A DNA stretch of 64,000 nucleotides, from NCBI GenBank assembly GCA_905221605.1, contig CAJNDS010000003.1, forward strand, positions 938,246-1,002,245, written 5' to 3'. This document shows, piece after piece, positions 1 to 10,747 of the stretch. How positions within the stretch are numbered: position 1 is the stretch's first letter; every line of letters begins with the position of its first letter. The notes below the pieces were generated by a model that saw only the letters and a program-made list of their open reading frames with translations, searched no databases and was not told where the DNA came from. Origin of the DNA: Symbiodinium natans. Lineage: Eukaryota; Sar; Dinophyceae; Suessiales; Symbiodiniaceae. The position numbers were made by a program, and so were the translations under genes.

Positions 1-228
1 TGAGCCATAATAAGGTGTGCATGATAGATACTGCGCCGCCCTTCGCATCTGGGTGTCTCAGAGGCCCTTCAGATGCGCAATCTCCCTCTCTCCCTCTCCC
101 TTTCTGCAAATAAGATCTCTTCCGGATCGTTGCAGGATGACCTCAACGTTACAATTAGCATGCGACTCAGAGTTGTGAATCAGTTCAGATGTGGGGCCAG
201 CGTGTCCACAAAGCCCCGCGCTTCGCAG

Positions 229-525
229 CTTCCAAAGGTCGAGCGCCTGAAAGCTCAGCTGGCCGAATCCCGGGCCGACCTGTGCAGCAAGGCAGCGGAA
301 CGTGGTCACGTCATGTGGACTTCCTGTCTGATCTGTAGCCAGGAGCATGCCTTTGAGCAGCTCGCCACCTCCAGGAGCGAGGCCCCACACAGATTGAGTC
401 GGATGTCGGAGAGTTCGGAACAAGCTCACCCGAAGACGAAACCCCGAAGAACTCTGAAACTCCTTCTGAGGCTTCCGAGGCTGCCTTGTCCAAAGAAGGC
501 AAAGAAGGTCGGGCCTCCGAGTGTA
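229..525 (+). CDS. coiled-coil gene, first visible exons
   Basis: Two exon-like islands. The first, about 229-305, follows a CAG and reads with LPKVERLKAQLAESRADLC, a clear heptad-type helix. The second, about 393-525, starts after a CACAG acceptor and reads an acidic Ser/Glu-rich stretch (for example DVGEFGTSSPEDETPKNSE). The two are in different frames, so they need an intron between them. They resemble the Ala/Glu/Lys-rich islands that continue to about 7.95 kb and are inferred to belong to one gene. No family was recognised. The true start may lie upstream of the window. Confidence 0.4.
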
Positions 526-776
526 ATCAGTAGAGGGTAAACATCGTAAGCAAAGCAAGAATCGCAAGAGTGGCAGGCTAGTTATTTGAGTAGCCATTGG
601 AATTGTAATCGTAGTCATCCTGGTAACTTTTGTCGTGATTATTTTCGCAATGCTCGGAATACTACTGAACTGATCGTAGTAGTATGTAGTAGTCCATAGT
701 AAATAGTAGTTATAGTAAATCATCGGATCATAGGAACCATAGCAATCATGGTAGTCATGGCAATCACTGTAACAAG

Positions 777-781
<5 letters not shown>

Positions 782-838
<57 letters not shown>
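782..838. repeat. (GT)n microsatellite
   Basis: Uninterrupted GT dinucleotide run of about 57 bp in the first large intron-like gap of the coiled-coil locus. The surrounding 540-1550 stretch shows no convincing exon; it also holds short TAG/TAT-rich simple sequence. Confidence 0.95.
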
Positions 839-839
<1 letters not shown>

Positions 840-1569
840 ATGTTGGTTAGTATCACCGTTGTTCCTCTTGTTGGTTGCGATTGCAAGTTTTATTAGTCTT
901 TAATTTGTTAATGTGTTTATTGCAGTTCTGAGTATCAATTGGTACTGTCTTTGTCGGAGTACGTGTTCGGACCACAGTAAGAAGAGAGTGAGAAGGAGAA
1001 GGTTGGCCTGGCCATCCCAACGCCGCACCCGGTGTTCGACAATCGAGATGATGTGTACATCATGTACCGCACACTCCACGCATAAGGACATCTGATTGTA
1101 CAGGCTCCCTTTAACTGTTGGTGGGTGTGTAATCTAGACAAATATTTAGAAATATGCTATTAAAATCAACCAGCTTCAACATATACATATGTATGTGGGG
1201 TGTGGCAGTGCAGTTTAGTGTCGGTATGATGTGCGCGAGCCTGGGCAACGGGAGGCAACAGTGTGGCGACTCGGGACTGTGACTCCGTCAGCTGTTCCTC
1301 CAGGTGTGAGTGAAAAAGTCACTCATCCTTGCGTCCGTAGATTTCGAGATTTCGTAGCACACGGCCGAAATTGTGCTCGAGGTCCAAGTCTGAGCCGTGC
1401 CTGCAGGCCGGGCTCATTTTGGCACACCCCGTGCACGGTAGTGCGCTGTGCGTTCCAGTCTCCCCCTCCCCCGAAAACCGAAACCTGAAATTCGAAACCC
1501 TTAGACCTACAAGCCGCAGCGCCCAAGGGCAGAAAGGGGCTGCAGCACTTGAGATGGACAGCGAGACAC

Positions 1570-2275
1570 TGACGCGCCTTGAACCTACTGACTGCACTGG
1601 AGGCGCAAATCACAGCGCTGCAAGAAGAGGCCAAAGCATTCATTAGCCGCTTTTAGGGTCTCTCAAGTATCATCCCTTGCCCAGAAGTGGATCGAGTGTC
1701 GAATTTCTGATGGCTTCTTGGCAGTTGCAGCAGAAGAGCCAAAGCCTGGCAGCCAAGATGGTTGGCTTGGTCACGAGCACGAAGGGGCTTGGAACCTGGA
1801 ACGTCTCTTCCATGGCCTCGGTCTCTTTGGGAGAATTCTATTCAGTGGCATCAGCTTTGTGAGAACCTGAGGTTGTCGCAGCAGCTGATTCTAGAGCGAC
1901 AGCAGCGATTGGCTTTCGAAGACGAGGCCAACCCGAGATGCAACTGCTGCGAGGAGTTTAGTGAGTTCAGTGGGAGGTTTCTGACCTCTTCGTTTCGATG
2001 CTCGGAGTCCTTCCTTTGTCCAGGTGCGGGTGCTGATGGAAGCGAAGACTTTGCCAGCACAGGCGGCAGAATGCATCGCACGTCATGGGCGCAGCATCCT
2101 CCGCAGTGTAATTACAGTGTCTTCACAGTGTCTAAGCATTTGGGCGTTTAGTCATTTAATCACTGGCCTCTTGTTCACTTAGCGTTGGCTCAAGCAGCGG
2201 TGATTGAGCTGCTAAGAGCGGGAGCTGTCACCTTGTGGCAAGATGCCGTGGCAGCCCCAGATGGGAGAACCTGAG
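1570..2275 (+). CDS. coiled-coil gene, exon islands
   Basis: Four to five short islands on the + strand in changing frames: about 1570-1655 (LTALEAQITALQEEAKA), about 1716-1775 (SWQLQQKSQSLAAKM), about 1852-1935 (LCENLRLSQQLILERQQRLA), about 2022-2090 (QVRVLMEAKTLPAQAAECIA) and about 2183-2275 (ALAQAAVIELLRAGAV). Each is helical, rich in Ala, Gln, Glu and Leu, and most are preceded by a CAG or AG acceptor. Individual exons are only about 60-100 bp. The shared composition suggests one protein with a long coiled coil. Exact borders cannot be fixed without transcripts. Confidence 0.4.
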
Positions 2276-2844
2276 CAACCTTGACGTGAAGATTGCTGTT
2301 GCCTGCTGGTGAGCCCTGCGACAGTGCGCTTCGAGGTCCATGGCCTTGCGACTTCTTTTCGCATGTCTTGCCGTCGCCGACGCTGCGCGCACCCTCAGCT
2401 TTTTCTGGACCATGGGCCATCCTATGGGCATCCTCCTACCAGCCCTAGCTCATCTCGTAGCCTGGCATGTAAGTTGCAGGAGTGCATCGAGCTAGACTGA
2501 CATGCCAGCCTGGTTCAGAACTTGGTGTCTAGTAAGGTTTCCTACAGGTGCAGTAACCTGCAACACAACTCCTTCTTGCATATATGTATTCTTCGATCAA
2601 GTGCCTGCTGGCACCTGGAATGTGTGTTGGCCGACGGCCGAGGGATCCGATCATCTCAAGGGTTCCTACCGTTGAGCCGAATGTCTCAGGACAGCGTGTG
2701 GGGACTCCGTGGCTCTGCGCCACGGGCTCCCGCGCCAGCGCCTGCACCGGCACCGAGCGACTCTTCCGAGGAGCCCTTTCCCCTATAAAGCCCATCAAGC
2801 CCATAAGGCCTATAAAGCCTGTGAACCCTATAACACTCCTTAAG

Positions 2845-3265
2845 CCGCTTGACACGGAGGATGGCACAGACATTGTGGCTGGCGCACAGAACGCCGCCAA
2901 GGCCGCCCAGATCCAGGCGACCTTCGGCCGAGTGCATTGGTGGGTTTGGGTTTCTAAGGGGGAACCCAAAAGGGATCCTGCAGACCTGATGGCTTCAGGC
3001 TGAACAAGCCCGGCAGGAGATGGCCCTTGCAGCTTGGAGCAAGTCGAGAAGTGTCGGGGGCTTTTTGTTTTCTTCAGTTCTCTGCTCCGAGGCCAGGAAG
3101 ATCGCAGCGGAGGAGAAGAAAGCCAAGCAGGCCAAGGGTGGGAGCATGGTGGGAGCATGCTGTGCAGCCGGCCGCCTTTGTGTCCCTTGGAGACAGCTCC
3201 AGGCTCAGCAGGAAGCTGCAGATGCCATGCAGAAGGCCGGAGTACAACGACTTCACATGTGGCAA
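2845..3265 (+). CDS. coiled-coil gene, exon islands
   Basis: Three islands: about 2845-2945 (DGTDIVAGAQNAAKAAQIQA), about 3090-3140 (SEARKIAAEEKKAKQAK) and about 3203-3265 after a CTCCAG acceptor (AQQEAADAMQKAGV). They continue the Ala/Lys/Gln-rich helical pattern seen on both sides. The sequence just upstream (2695-2790) encodes a Pro-Ala-Pro stretch that could be another exon but is low complexity. Confidence 0.4.
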
Positions 3266-3314
3266 CAGAATTTATAGATAAGTAGATGCCCCCCCCCAAA
3301 AAAGCATGTATGTA

Positions 3315-3316
3315 TG

Positions 3317-3350
<34 letters not shown>

Positions 3351-3427
3351 CACATACATACATCTGTTTTTTTGATATATGTATATATATATACCTGTAT
3401 ATACAATCAAAAATATATATATATATA

Positions 3428-3497
<70 letters not shown>

Positions 3498-3500
3498 TTC
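3315..3500. repeat. (TA)n and (TTA)n simple repeats
   Basis: Blocks of alternating TA around 3315-3430, followed by about 70 bp of (ATT)n at 3430-3497. They end directly at a TTTTCTTGTAG that serves as the likely acceptor of the next coiled-coil exon at 3507. Frames through this block give meaningless Ile or Tyr runs. Confidence 0.9.
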
Positions 3501-3506
3501 TTGTAG

Positions 3507-3790
3507 ACAAGTTGTTTGTTAGCGAGGCCCGGAAGGATGAGGCGGAGGTCAAGCGGCGGGAGTCCGCCGTTGACTCCGAGAAGTCCGGGCCACGGAGCCA
3601 CGGAGCTGGGGGGCAAAGCGCCAGCACGAGTAGCTTGCCGTGGGCCACGCACACATCTCCGCGCACATGTTGTATAAGCACACATTTACGCATTTTAAGA
3701 TTCCGAGACCAACAGACGGGAAGTGCTGCCAGTCAAGGCAGCGGGCGGATGCGAAGATGAAGCAGGCCGACAAGCTCGCGCAGACTGAGG
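3507..3790 (+). CDS. coiled-coil gene, exon islands
   Basis: About 3507-3582 reads FVSEARKDEAEVKRRESAVD directly after a TTTTCTTGTAG acceptor. About 3722-3790 reads RQRADAKMKQADKLAQTE. Both are charged helices of the same type as their neighbours, separated by about 140 bp without coding character. They are assigned to the same inferred coiled-coil gene. Confidence 0.4.
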
Positions 3791-3849
3791 CTCCATGTGG
3801 AAGTGCAATGTTCGGCATTTCTAGCGCTGATGGCTAGACTGCGAGTTCT

Positions 3850-4303
3850 ACATATATACATATATATATATGTACATGTACATATTTATATGTCAATATC
3901 GATGCCAATATGTCTTTCTGCATCTATGTGTAGATGCATACAGGTTTAAAGGTATAGATGTATTTAGATAGGCCTACGGACGTACGTATAGGCACATAGG
4001 TGTAAAGGTGTACAGACAGAGGTATAGCTAGATAGATGTATAGGAAGATGAAGAGATGTATAGCATGTACATGTGTTCATATGTATGTGCAAGTACATAC
4101 ATAATGTAAATAGATAAACATACGAATAAACAAATAGATATAAGTATAACAAGTCTAATAAATAGAAAACATAGCAATGAATACATACACATATATACAT
4201 ATGTATATAGGTATAAATTTATAAACAAATAAACAAATCCACAAATAGATAAAGACATAAATTCATGAATAGATAAATAAATAACTAAATAAATAAATAA
4301 ATA

Positions 4304-4353
<50 letters not shown>

Positions 4354-4455
4354 AATCATGTGTCCCTACATGCTTATAGTGTGTGAGTGTGTGTGTGTGT
4401 GTTGAACATGACACCCACATGCACACGGGCACGCACGCACGCACGTGCAGGCTTG
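3850..4455. repeat. AT-rich intron-like stretch with simple repeats
   Basis: Low-GC DNA of TATA, ATAA and GTAT motifs, including an (AT)n block near 4300-4352, ending in short GT and GCAC runs at about 4380-4455. No exon was seen. It lies between two coiled-coil exon groups and is probably intronic. Confidence 0.7.
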
Positions 4456-4545
4456 CTTGCACGCGCGCACACAAATCATCTCGCAATTTCAGCAATTTGA
4501 GAATCTGACCCGTCCCCGGACCTTCTGCCGTCTGGACCTGTGCAG

Positions 4546-4972
4546 GAAGCCAGAGACGAGGCCATCCGGCACGCCAAGGCCATTGCCGACAGCGAGATGG
4601 ACAAAGTGTGGGGTGCCTGAGCTCCGGGACAGCGAGACGACATGAGTACACTTTGGATGCATCGTCGACTTCGCTGCAGCTATTGCTGAAGGCAGTCCGA
4701 AGAAGCCTCATTGCACAAGGACAGCAGTGGCTTGCAATTTGCGGTTTTTGTGTTCCAGATGAGGCCCATCGTTTTGTTCTCAGTCAACGTGTAAAGAAAT
4801 GACCTACAGGAAGAACAGCGAGTTCAAAGTGAGAAGGTGCAGGCCGACAAGGCTGAAGCCTGAGCCCAGCAACGTTTAGGTGATGGCTGTGCCAGAGGAT
4901 GGCGGGGTTTTCCCCATGCTGACAAGGATATGAAAGCTGCGAAGCAAAGCATGCAGCAGGTGGCAGCAACCC
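4546..4972 (+). CDS. coiled-coil gene, exon islands
   Basis: Three islands. About 4546-4608 follows TGTGCAG and reads EARDEAIRHAKAIADSEMDK. About 4810-4860 follows CCTACAG and reads EEQRVQSEKVQADKAEA. About 4917-4972 reads ADKDMKAAKQSMQQVAAT. The motif pattern (Ala at a/d positions, Lys/Glu pairs) matches the other islands of the locus. Confidence 0.45.
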
Positions 4973-5109
4973 TATCATTCACGGTACTTGGAGCCATGGT
5001 GCATGGCGTGGTCTTGATGCAGCTGTCCATTGTAGGCCGCCCCGACCCCCCCCTAAGCCCGAAACTTTTCCCACTTCGTGCTTGACGCCTGTGTGTTGCG
5101 CCCCTCGCC

Positions 5110-5290
5110 CAGGAGGCGAAAGCCGAAAAAGCCGACTCAGAGTTTGTCCGGCACCGGGCCGTCCAGTGCACGCAAGAGTTGTGCCGCTCCCAAGCCACGC
5201 GAGTTGGTTCCACGCGAGTTGCCCACGCTAAGGCGAGTGCCCAGCGAATGCAAGAGCATGCCCACCGCACGAAGGCCTGGGACTTGTGAC
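5110..5290 (+). CDS. coiled-coil gene, longer exon
   Basis: Open stretch beginning after CGCCCAG that reads QEAKAEKADSEFVRHRAVQC and then a Gln/Arg/Ala/His-rich helix to AHAKASAQRMQEHAHRTKAW. At about 180 bp it is one of the longest islands in the locus. Downstream, 5318-5412 is a G/T-rich intron-like piece with degenerate TTTAGGG motifs. Confidence 0.4.
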
Positions 5291-5455
5291 AGTGTGTCTG
5301 GAAAGAGAGTTTAGATGTTTTGGTGAGGGGTTCGGGTTTAGGGCTTGTGGGGCTAGGGCTATGAGCTTCGGTTTCCAGGGTTTCCGTTGAATTGGGTAGG
5401 TTTGGAGTTTGAGCCCGAGGGTGTTGAGTGGTGTGTGTCTGTGTCTCCAGCTTGA

Positions 5456-5880
5456 CAGAGTTCCTCAAACCGACCCTGTTCAGGAGTCCGCAGACAAGGA
5501 GATGGGAAAAGCGGAGCACCTCATGACCCTGGCAAAGCCCGGGAGCCCAAATGCCAACTCGGAGAGCCACAAAACACCCTCGCATCGAGCCCTTGACCTG
5601 ATAAGGCGCATGCATCACGAGGAGCTGGAAGCCATGGCCGCTGTTGGGCCCTTGGGGCGAGCCTTCGCAGGGCCTCGCAGCGTGTCGCGGTGCAGTTTTT
5701 CAGCGGGTGCTCAGGTGCGGCAGATGGAAGCGCAGGCCAAGCACGACCTGCAAGTGGCGTACAACGAAAAGGATCCCTGCTTCACGGGCTTATACGATGA
5801 TACTTCAACGGACCATTTTGCACCGCCCGAAAGGACACTGCCACGCAGGAGGCCTCCACTGCAGATCCCTCGGAAGTTAG
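5456..5880 (+). CDS. coiled-coil gene, exon islands
   Basis: About 5456-5650 stays open and reads VPQTDPVQESADKEMGKAEH near its start and RRMHHEELEAMAAVG near its end. About 5716-5775 follows GCTCAG and reads VRQMEAQAKHDLQVAYNEKD. A weaker island reaches about 5880. The frame covering 5409-6131 is open throughout, but its composition changes at the presumed exon ends. Confidence 0.4.
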
Positions 5881-6043
5881 CGGGGGGAAGTCAGCGGAAG
5901 TCGAAGGGCAAGGGATGCTCAACTCCACGCTGTGAAGTGATCTCTTGCCTAAGGTTCACGAGGCAAGCACGAAGGCGCTGTTCACATCTGTTTGCGGAGC
6001 TCTTACCCTGCTTAAGCGATCTGGGCTCTTCATTTGCTGCAAG

Positions 6044-6720
6044 ATCCGCGCCCTCGAGAACGAGAAGAGGCGTCAGATCGCCATCGCGAAGCAGGAAGCA
6101 GCGAACGCCCAGCTGTCGCCTCACTTCTTGACAGTAGAGGCTCTCTCGGCGGAGAGCCTTTCGCAGCCATCTGCAGCCCAAGGCAAATCGCGGCCAGTGC
6201 CGGAGCAGACTGGAGCCCAGCAAATTGGGATCCACGAAGATTTCAGGTTTAATGAGCCTCAAGTGGCCTCAAGAGCACCTCTCCAAACCTGAGATGCCTT
6301 GGAGAGCTGGGCTGAGGAGAAGCGTCATGCAGACGCCGAGATAGCCTCTGTTGCAGGCATGGTTCGGGAGGCGCGCCGCAAAATGGAGAGAGTCACGCCC
6401 GAAACACAGTACATACAGTTCCACCCGCGGCCGTGCCATTTTCTTCGCTCTCTCTCTCTCTCTCTTTCTCTTTTCCTTTCTGCTTCATTTCTTCACCCAC
6501 AGGGAAAAGCGGCGGAAGCCAAGGGTGAACGGATGATGCGGGAAGCCAGCCAACAGCAGGCTGAGTTTGTTAGCTGCACCTGTGCCAGAGCCTTGCCCGA
6601 GTAATTCTATGGTTGTCCATGTCTTACTCACGATTTCCTTGGCTGCAGGCGAACCTTACAGCAGTGCAGAAGGAGGCCGATCAGGCAGGCTTCTTGGAGG
6701 GGCTTCCAGATAAAGAAGGT
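6044..6720 (+). CDS. coiled-coil gene, exon islands
   Basis: Four islands: about 6044-6118 (KIRALENEKRRQIAIAKQEA), about 6299-6400 (EEKRHADAEIASVAGMVREA), about 6502-6585 after CACCCACAG (GKAAEAKGERMMREASQQQA) and about 6650-6720 after GGCTGCAG (ANLTAVQKEADQAGFLEGL). A CT-rich tract at 6450-6480 provides a typical polypyrimidine run before the third acceptor. Confidence 0.45.
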
Positions 6721-7144
6721 TGCAGGTGTGTAGGTGGTATGGGAAGACTGCGACTTGCAACCATCCTGACCCCCTCCTCCCCTCGACATGTGCATGCGAC
6801 GATTCATATCAGCAAACTAGCATTAAGCTCTGAGCACTCCATGCAAGCCCCTCAAGCCCGAACACCCAACAAATCCCCAACAAATCCCAAGCCACGCCTC
6901 CTCCATGCACTCGCCCCGAAAAGAGTGAACCCCAACCGCGCAACAGGGGGCCGCGGTTTGCAATCCAGGCTGAAGAGGTTTGAGGGGTTTAGGGGTTGTT
7001 CCTTTAGGGGTTTAGGGTTGGTTGGAGGCCAAAGAAGCAGCAGAGACGAGCTTGGCGAAGGCATTGCCCGCGTTTGTCAGTGATGGTTTCGCCTCGAACC
7101 TCTTAGGCCCCAATGGATAATGTTCTGGCACCTGCTGTGACTAG

Positions 7145-7950
7145 GCTCAGAAGGCGGAGCAGACAGCTGAGGAGAAGGAGCAGGAGGAGCAGCAGGCGAG
7201 AGAGACGCACACAAACACCCAGCTCTCAAAAACCAGCTCCCAAACCCTTGCAGTCTTCCACCCGTCTCCATAAACAAAAGTCCTTTTTGTATTTTCTCTC
7301 CCTCTCCGGGGGAAAAGAGGCCATCGAGGAGGCCAAGGAGGCGAAGGACCGAGCCGGGGCCTCGGAGCGCCGGCGCCAAGCCATATCGAGGCCCCCCCCC
7401 TTCTCAAGACGAAGACGAAGCCCCCCCCCCCCCCCATTTTGAGAGTTTTGGGAGGCCCCCCCCAAAAAAAACAAGAAGCAAACCAGAAAAGCATGCCTAA
7501 GCCTTCGCTCGAATCACCGAGTGTTGGGGAGAAGCGGCACGTCGTTCTATACAATACCACTCCGTTGCTTCCGTTGCTTCCGTTGCTTCAGTTGCTTCCG
7601 TTGCTTCCGTTGCTTCCGTTGCTTCCGTTGCTTCCGTTGCTTCCGTTGCTTCCGTTGCTTCCGTTGCTTCCGTTGCGCCGCCCCTCCAGTCTCAAAGGGT
7701 GTTTAGGGTGTTTAGGGGGTTTTGGGGGTTTTGGGGTCTTCAGGGTTTAGGGGTTGAGAGTTGAGGGCTCAGTGTTCAGCGCCGCAGGACGCGACGTATC
7801 ATCGTCACATGTTGCTTTCAGGTCCGCGCGCATCACGCGGGGGGTGTTCGTGGGCTCTGTGTGACCTTTTGAAGTGCCTGGGAGCCTGTGTTACAAAGGC
7901 CAGCAGCGATGCAGAGGCCATGGAAGAGCATCTGGACATCAAGGAAAACC
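7145..7950 (+). CDS. coiled-coil gene, last visible exons
   Basis: About 7145-7205 reads AQKAEQTAEEKEQEEQQARE. About 7318-7382 reads EAIEEAKEAKDRAGASERRR. A weaker island at about 7897-7950 reads ASSDAEAMEEHLDIKEN. The 9-bp minisatellite at 7561-7676 lies between the last two. The 3' end of the gene was not identified. Confidence 0.4.
7561..7676. repeat. 9-bp minisatellite TTCCGTTGC
   Basis: About 13 tandem copies of TTCCGTTGC, with one variant (TTCAGTTGC) near the start. Because the period is a multiple of three, all frames stay open and give Leu-Pro or Cys-Phe-Arg repeats, so openness here is not evidence of coding. Poly-C and poly-A runs flank it at 7390-7470, and degenerate TTTAGGG follows at 7700-7755. 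Confidence 0.95.
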
Positions 7951-8085
7951 GTGACTGCGGCTGCACTGGTCGATTGAAAGTTGAAAGTCGACCGTGGTTT
8001 GTGGTATATCATGGCTCAAGATCCCGCACTTGGAGCCTAAAGGGCGAGCAGGGACGGAGCTCTCAAATAAAACCGTCAGTTTGAG

Positions 8086-8658
8086 GTGTCCGGCCAGCAT
8101 CGACAAGCTCGCACACCAACCGCTGTTAGTAGCAGAGTAGCAAAGGTCCAGAAATCGGACAAACATGCAGGAAGGCGACCAGGACATTGCACGGAACCTT
8201 GTGCCCTCATCTCAGGTTACCTCAAGTTGGGCCTGTTCTTGGCGACGATTCTTGCTTGGGCGGCATTCATTGCTTTGCACGGAGCCTACACCATCATGAT
8301 TGAGCCAATTGCGATGTGCCGGAAGCGTGCAGAAAGGCCATGGTGCCAGATCAGGATTTGGTCACGGTACAAACATCAAGAGCTTCACGACCACCATCTC
8401 AACATGATTGTTGAGCCCTCAGTTGCGAACGCTGTCCGTGCACTAGCTTCGAAAGCCATTGCAAGAAAAGCCCTTGGGCTCGGCAAACTGGTCAAAGCAT
8501 ACTTGCGCGTCGAGCGAGGGAAGCACATACAAACCAACGACCTAAGCCTACAGAGAGCGGGAAGAAGGGAGAGACGAGAGAGAGCGGCTGAGCTCCTTTT
8601 GTGCACAAGAGAGCCGGCAGAGGGGGGGGGAGAGGGGGGCGGGTTTGCTGAGCTCTGA
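8086..8658 (+). CDS. hypothetical ORF with one hydrophobic segment
   Basis: Open frame of about 190 codons with no ATG at the listed start that can be preferred. It contains a hydrophobic segment (LGLFLATILAWAAFIALHGA, about residues 49-68) that could span a membrane, then basic sequence and a Gly-rich tail over a poly-G run. The opposite strand is also open over 8385-9104, so coding on either strand is uncertain. No family was recognised. Confidence 0.15.
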   Translation: MSGQHRQARTPTAVSSRVAKVQKSDKHAGRRPGHCTEPCALISGYLKLGLFLATILAWAAFIALHGAYTIMIEPIAMCRKRAERPWCQIRIWSRYKHQELHDHHLNMIVEPSVANAVRALASKAIARKALGLGKLVKAYLRVERGKHIQTNDLSLQRAGRRERRERAAELLLCTREPAEGGGEGGGFAEL

Positions 8659-9206
8659 GCTGAAAGGTCCGTCTGAATGGTGACAAGATGGAGTGCCAGA
8701 GCCTCAGAACCCTGCGAGACTGATTTCTCTTCCATGCGAGTGACTCTGCATTTGAATTTGTGTTTTTGCGCTTTGAATCGTGGCTTCAGCTGAACTGCAC
8801 GTGCCGCGCATGTTGCGCATGTGTCTGTTTGCTTCGTGTGCTCCGACTTGGCAATAGTTGGTTTGCGTGTCATAGAAACAGAGAGAGCGGCCATGAGAAC
8901 CTCTGAGCCGCGAGGATGCCTGCTACGACGACAATAAATTTTGCATCCAGATTGATCGCTTCCAATGCTGTCAACTGTGTTTGAACTAGCAGCCCACATC
9001 GACCCCAAACTGGGCAACGCCAGAGACAGAAGTCGCGAGTCATTCCCAAACACCAGTTGGGTGGAGGTCCTAACAAATAAGTGCACGATACGCAGAGCTT
9101 GCAAAGACGATTGAAGGTGCCTTCCAAGACTGAGCCTGGTAGCTGCCTGTGTTTGAGCGATCTGGGGCTTTGCAGAGTAGTGAATTTAGCGATGAGTAGT
9201 GAGTAT

Positions 9207-9797
9207 TTAGCGATACGGAGCACAACTCGTTGTCGCGAGGTCAGGAGTTGTTGCACGAGACCCTCGAGCGCATGAGACAGCCTGGCGCGCAGCCGCAGGC
9301 CCGGCGCTGCGCAAAGCCCTGCGTGCCATTCCTTTGGTGGTCCTAACGTGTTCATATGGCGTCACATGAACTGCATCTTGTTGCAATGGCACTTGGCTTG
9401 GTTGCTTGGCACTGAGGAGGCGCACACGCTCAGCCAGCCTTTGCTCGGAGATTGCAATGCAGATCCGGCCCCCCCGACACCCAACAAGGGTGGCTGAGGC
9501 AAAGGACAGTCCGTCTGGTGCATGATGACAGTGCCTTGTTTGAGCTTGTTTCAGCGAGCGCAGAAGGTTTCTTGAAGTTGCTGACAGTTCTTTGAAGCTG
9601 TTGCGTCTGGAGTGCAGGATTAGTTTTTCATACTGAAGACGATGTAACCCAAAGTAATCTAAGCGCACTGGCAGTTCCATTGTGGCTGCGCAAGGAGTTT
9701 GGCCTGAGCAGGTCCAAAGACTCGCTTGACCCGTCACTTTCAACTGGATCAGGGCTGCCTGATCCAGTGTGCATAAGCCATTAGCCTCATTAGCCAT
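9207..9797 (-). CDS. possible downstream part of the unknown minus-strand gene
   Basis: Minus-strand frame of about 196 codons directly downstream of the minus-strand exons at 9.85-11.3 kb. It has a mixed composition that looks protein-like near its start (for example LDQAALIQLKVTGQASLW, LHRLQYEKLILHSRR). A second frame is also open over part of it, so the assignment is weak. Short direct repeats of TCATACCTCATACTGAC type (9795-9850) separate it from the next exon. Confidence 0.2.
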   Translation of the reverse strand: MANEANGLCTLDQAALIQLKVTGQASLWTCSGQTPCAATMELPVRLDYFGLHRLQYEKLILHSRRNSFKELSATSRNLLRSLKQAQTRHCHHAPDGLSFASATLVGCRGGRICIAISEQRLAERVRLLSAKQPSQVPLQQDAVHVTPYEHVRTTKGMARRALRSAGPAAARQAVSCARGSRATTPDLATTSCAPYR

Positions 9798-9849
9798 AAG
9801 CCTTCATACCTCATCATACTGACTCATCATACCTCATACTGACTCATAC

Positions 9850-9985
9850 TTGTCCGCATGATTCACCATGGTTTGAGCTTTCTCTTGCTGCCCATGTCGG
9901 ACTCCACGCATGGAGTAGATGTGGCACTCAGCTGCCGTCTTCTTGTAGTAACGTTTGCCAAGACCGGCAGTGCCCAAAACTGCTT
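9850..9985 (-). CDS. unknown minus-strand gene, exon
   Basis: On the minus strand this reads LGTAGLGKRYYKKTAAECHI and continues with YSMRGVRHGQQEKAQTMVNH before a stop after KYESV. The sequence has strong protein-like character. A related, shorter module occurs at about 10045-10105 on the same strand (AFKEALKLKTRCECHIT), sharing the K-T-x(1-3)-E-C-H-I ending. Function unknown. Confidence 0.4.
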
Positions 9986-10152
9986 GGAATGTAGTGTATT
10001 TTGAAGGCCAGAAGTTAGGTGCTCCACGCCAAAAGGTATGTTAGGTAATGTGGCACTCGCAGCGCGTCTTCAGTTTTAACGCCTCTTTGAAAGCTCCCAA
10101 AGCTCGAGATCAGGTTGTCACACAGGTGCAGTTGGGACATTCCTTCAGCTAT

Positions 10153-10413
10153 CTATGACCATGCATGATGATGCCACACAATGATGTTCTTTGCGTTGTC
10201 ACTTGTGACCACTGCCCCAGTTGGTGCAAGTAAGTCTGTGTGCCAGTCTGAAATCTCAGACTTGTCTTCTGCAGCGGTTGTGGGTGTCCTATACAGGCCA
10301 AAGTAGATGCTTTTCCCCAGCACTCGGCCAAGGCCGACGTAGAGGGCTGTGCCCACTTCCCGAAACTCTTTCTCTCCCTGCAGGTTCTGCTGAGAGCTAC
10401 AGTGTGGACTCAT
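10153..10413 (-). CDS. unknown minus-strand gene, exon
   Basis: An 86-codon minus-strand frame with convincing protein character: GEKEFREVGTALYVGLGRVL, then SEISDWHTDLLAPTGAVVTS and a Trp/His-rich end (IIVWHHHAWS). It sits in line with similar minus-strand islands on both sides. I do not recognise the family. The first codon may not be a true start because an exon junction is likely near the poly-pyrimidine/CAG region at its 5' side. Confidence 0.4.
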   Translation of the reverse strand: MSPHCSSQQNLQGEKEFREVGTALYVGLGRVLGKSIYFGLYRTPTTAAEDKSEISDWHTDLLAPTGAVVTSDNAKNIIVWHHHAWS

Positions 10414-10583
10414 ATAAAGCGCAAGAACTCAACACTCCGGACTCCGGATTGCGAATTCACACAACTGCCACTGCAGTCTGCCGAAAGCTTTCAATTTCGA
10501 CCCTGCAAGCCTGCGGGAGTAGAGTCTTCGACATCCCACCATTAAGGTTCGAGTTCTTCTTGACGAAGGTGTAGCAAGCGCAG

Positions 10584-10720
10584 CTATGGGGGGCCATTCG
10601 CAGTGGAAGGGAAGATGCCCCAATTCCATGCAGACTGAGTATCGGACACATGAGAGCCGAATTGTAATTGTAAACGCGGCGTACCTCTAGAAAGCTCGTT
10701 GAAGGTTCTGAGTTTTCTTA
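10584..10720 (-). CDS. unknown minus-strand gene, possible exon
   Basis: Minus-strand stretch reading FNELSRGTPRLQLQFGSHVS and then TQSAWNWGIFPSTANG up to a stop. It is protein-like and collinear with the neighbouring islands. The borders are uncertain. Confidence 0.3.
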
Positions 10721-10747
10721 GGGTTGAGCAGGGGTCTTCAAGAGGCC

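Noticed and set aside
2185-2194. TTGGCTCAAG, matching the 3' end of the dinoflagellate spliced leader
   Set aside because: The match is only 10 bases, lacks the preceding CCATTT, and falls in a plausible coding frame (ALAQAAVIELL). A similar partial match at 8012-8020 (TGGCTCAAG) is also too short. No full spliced leader was found on either strand.
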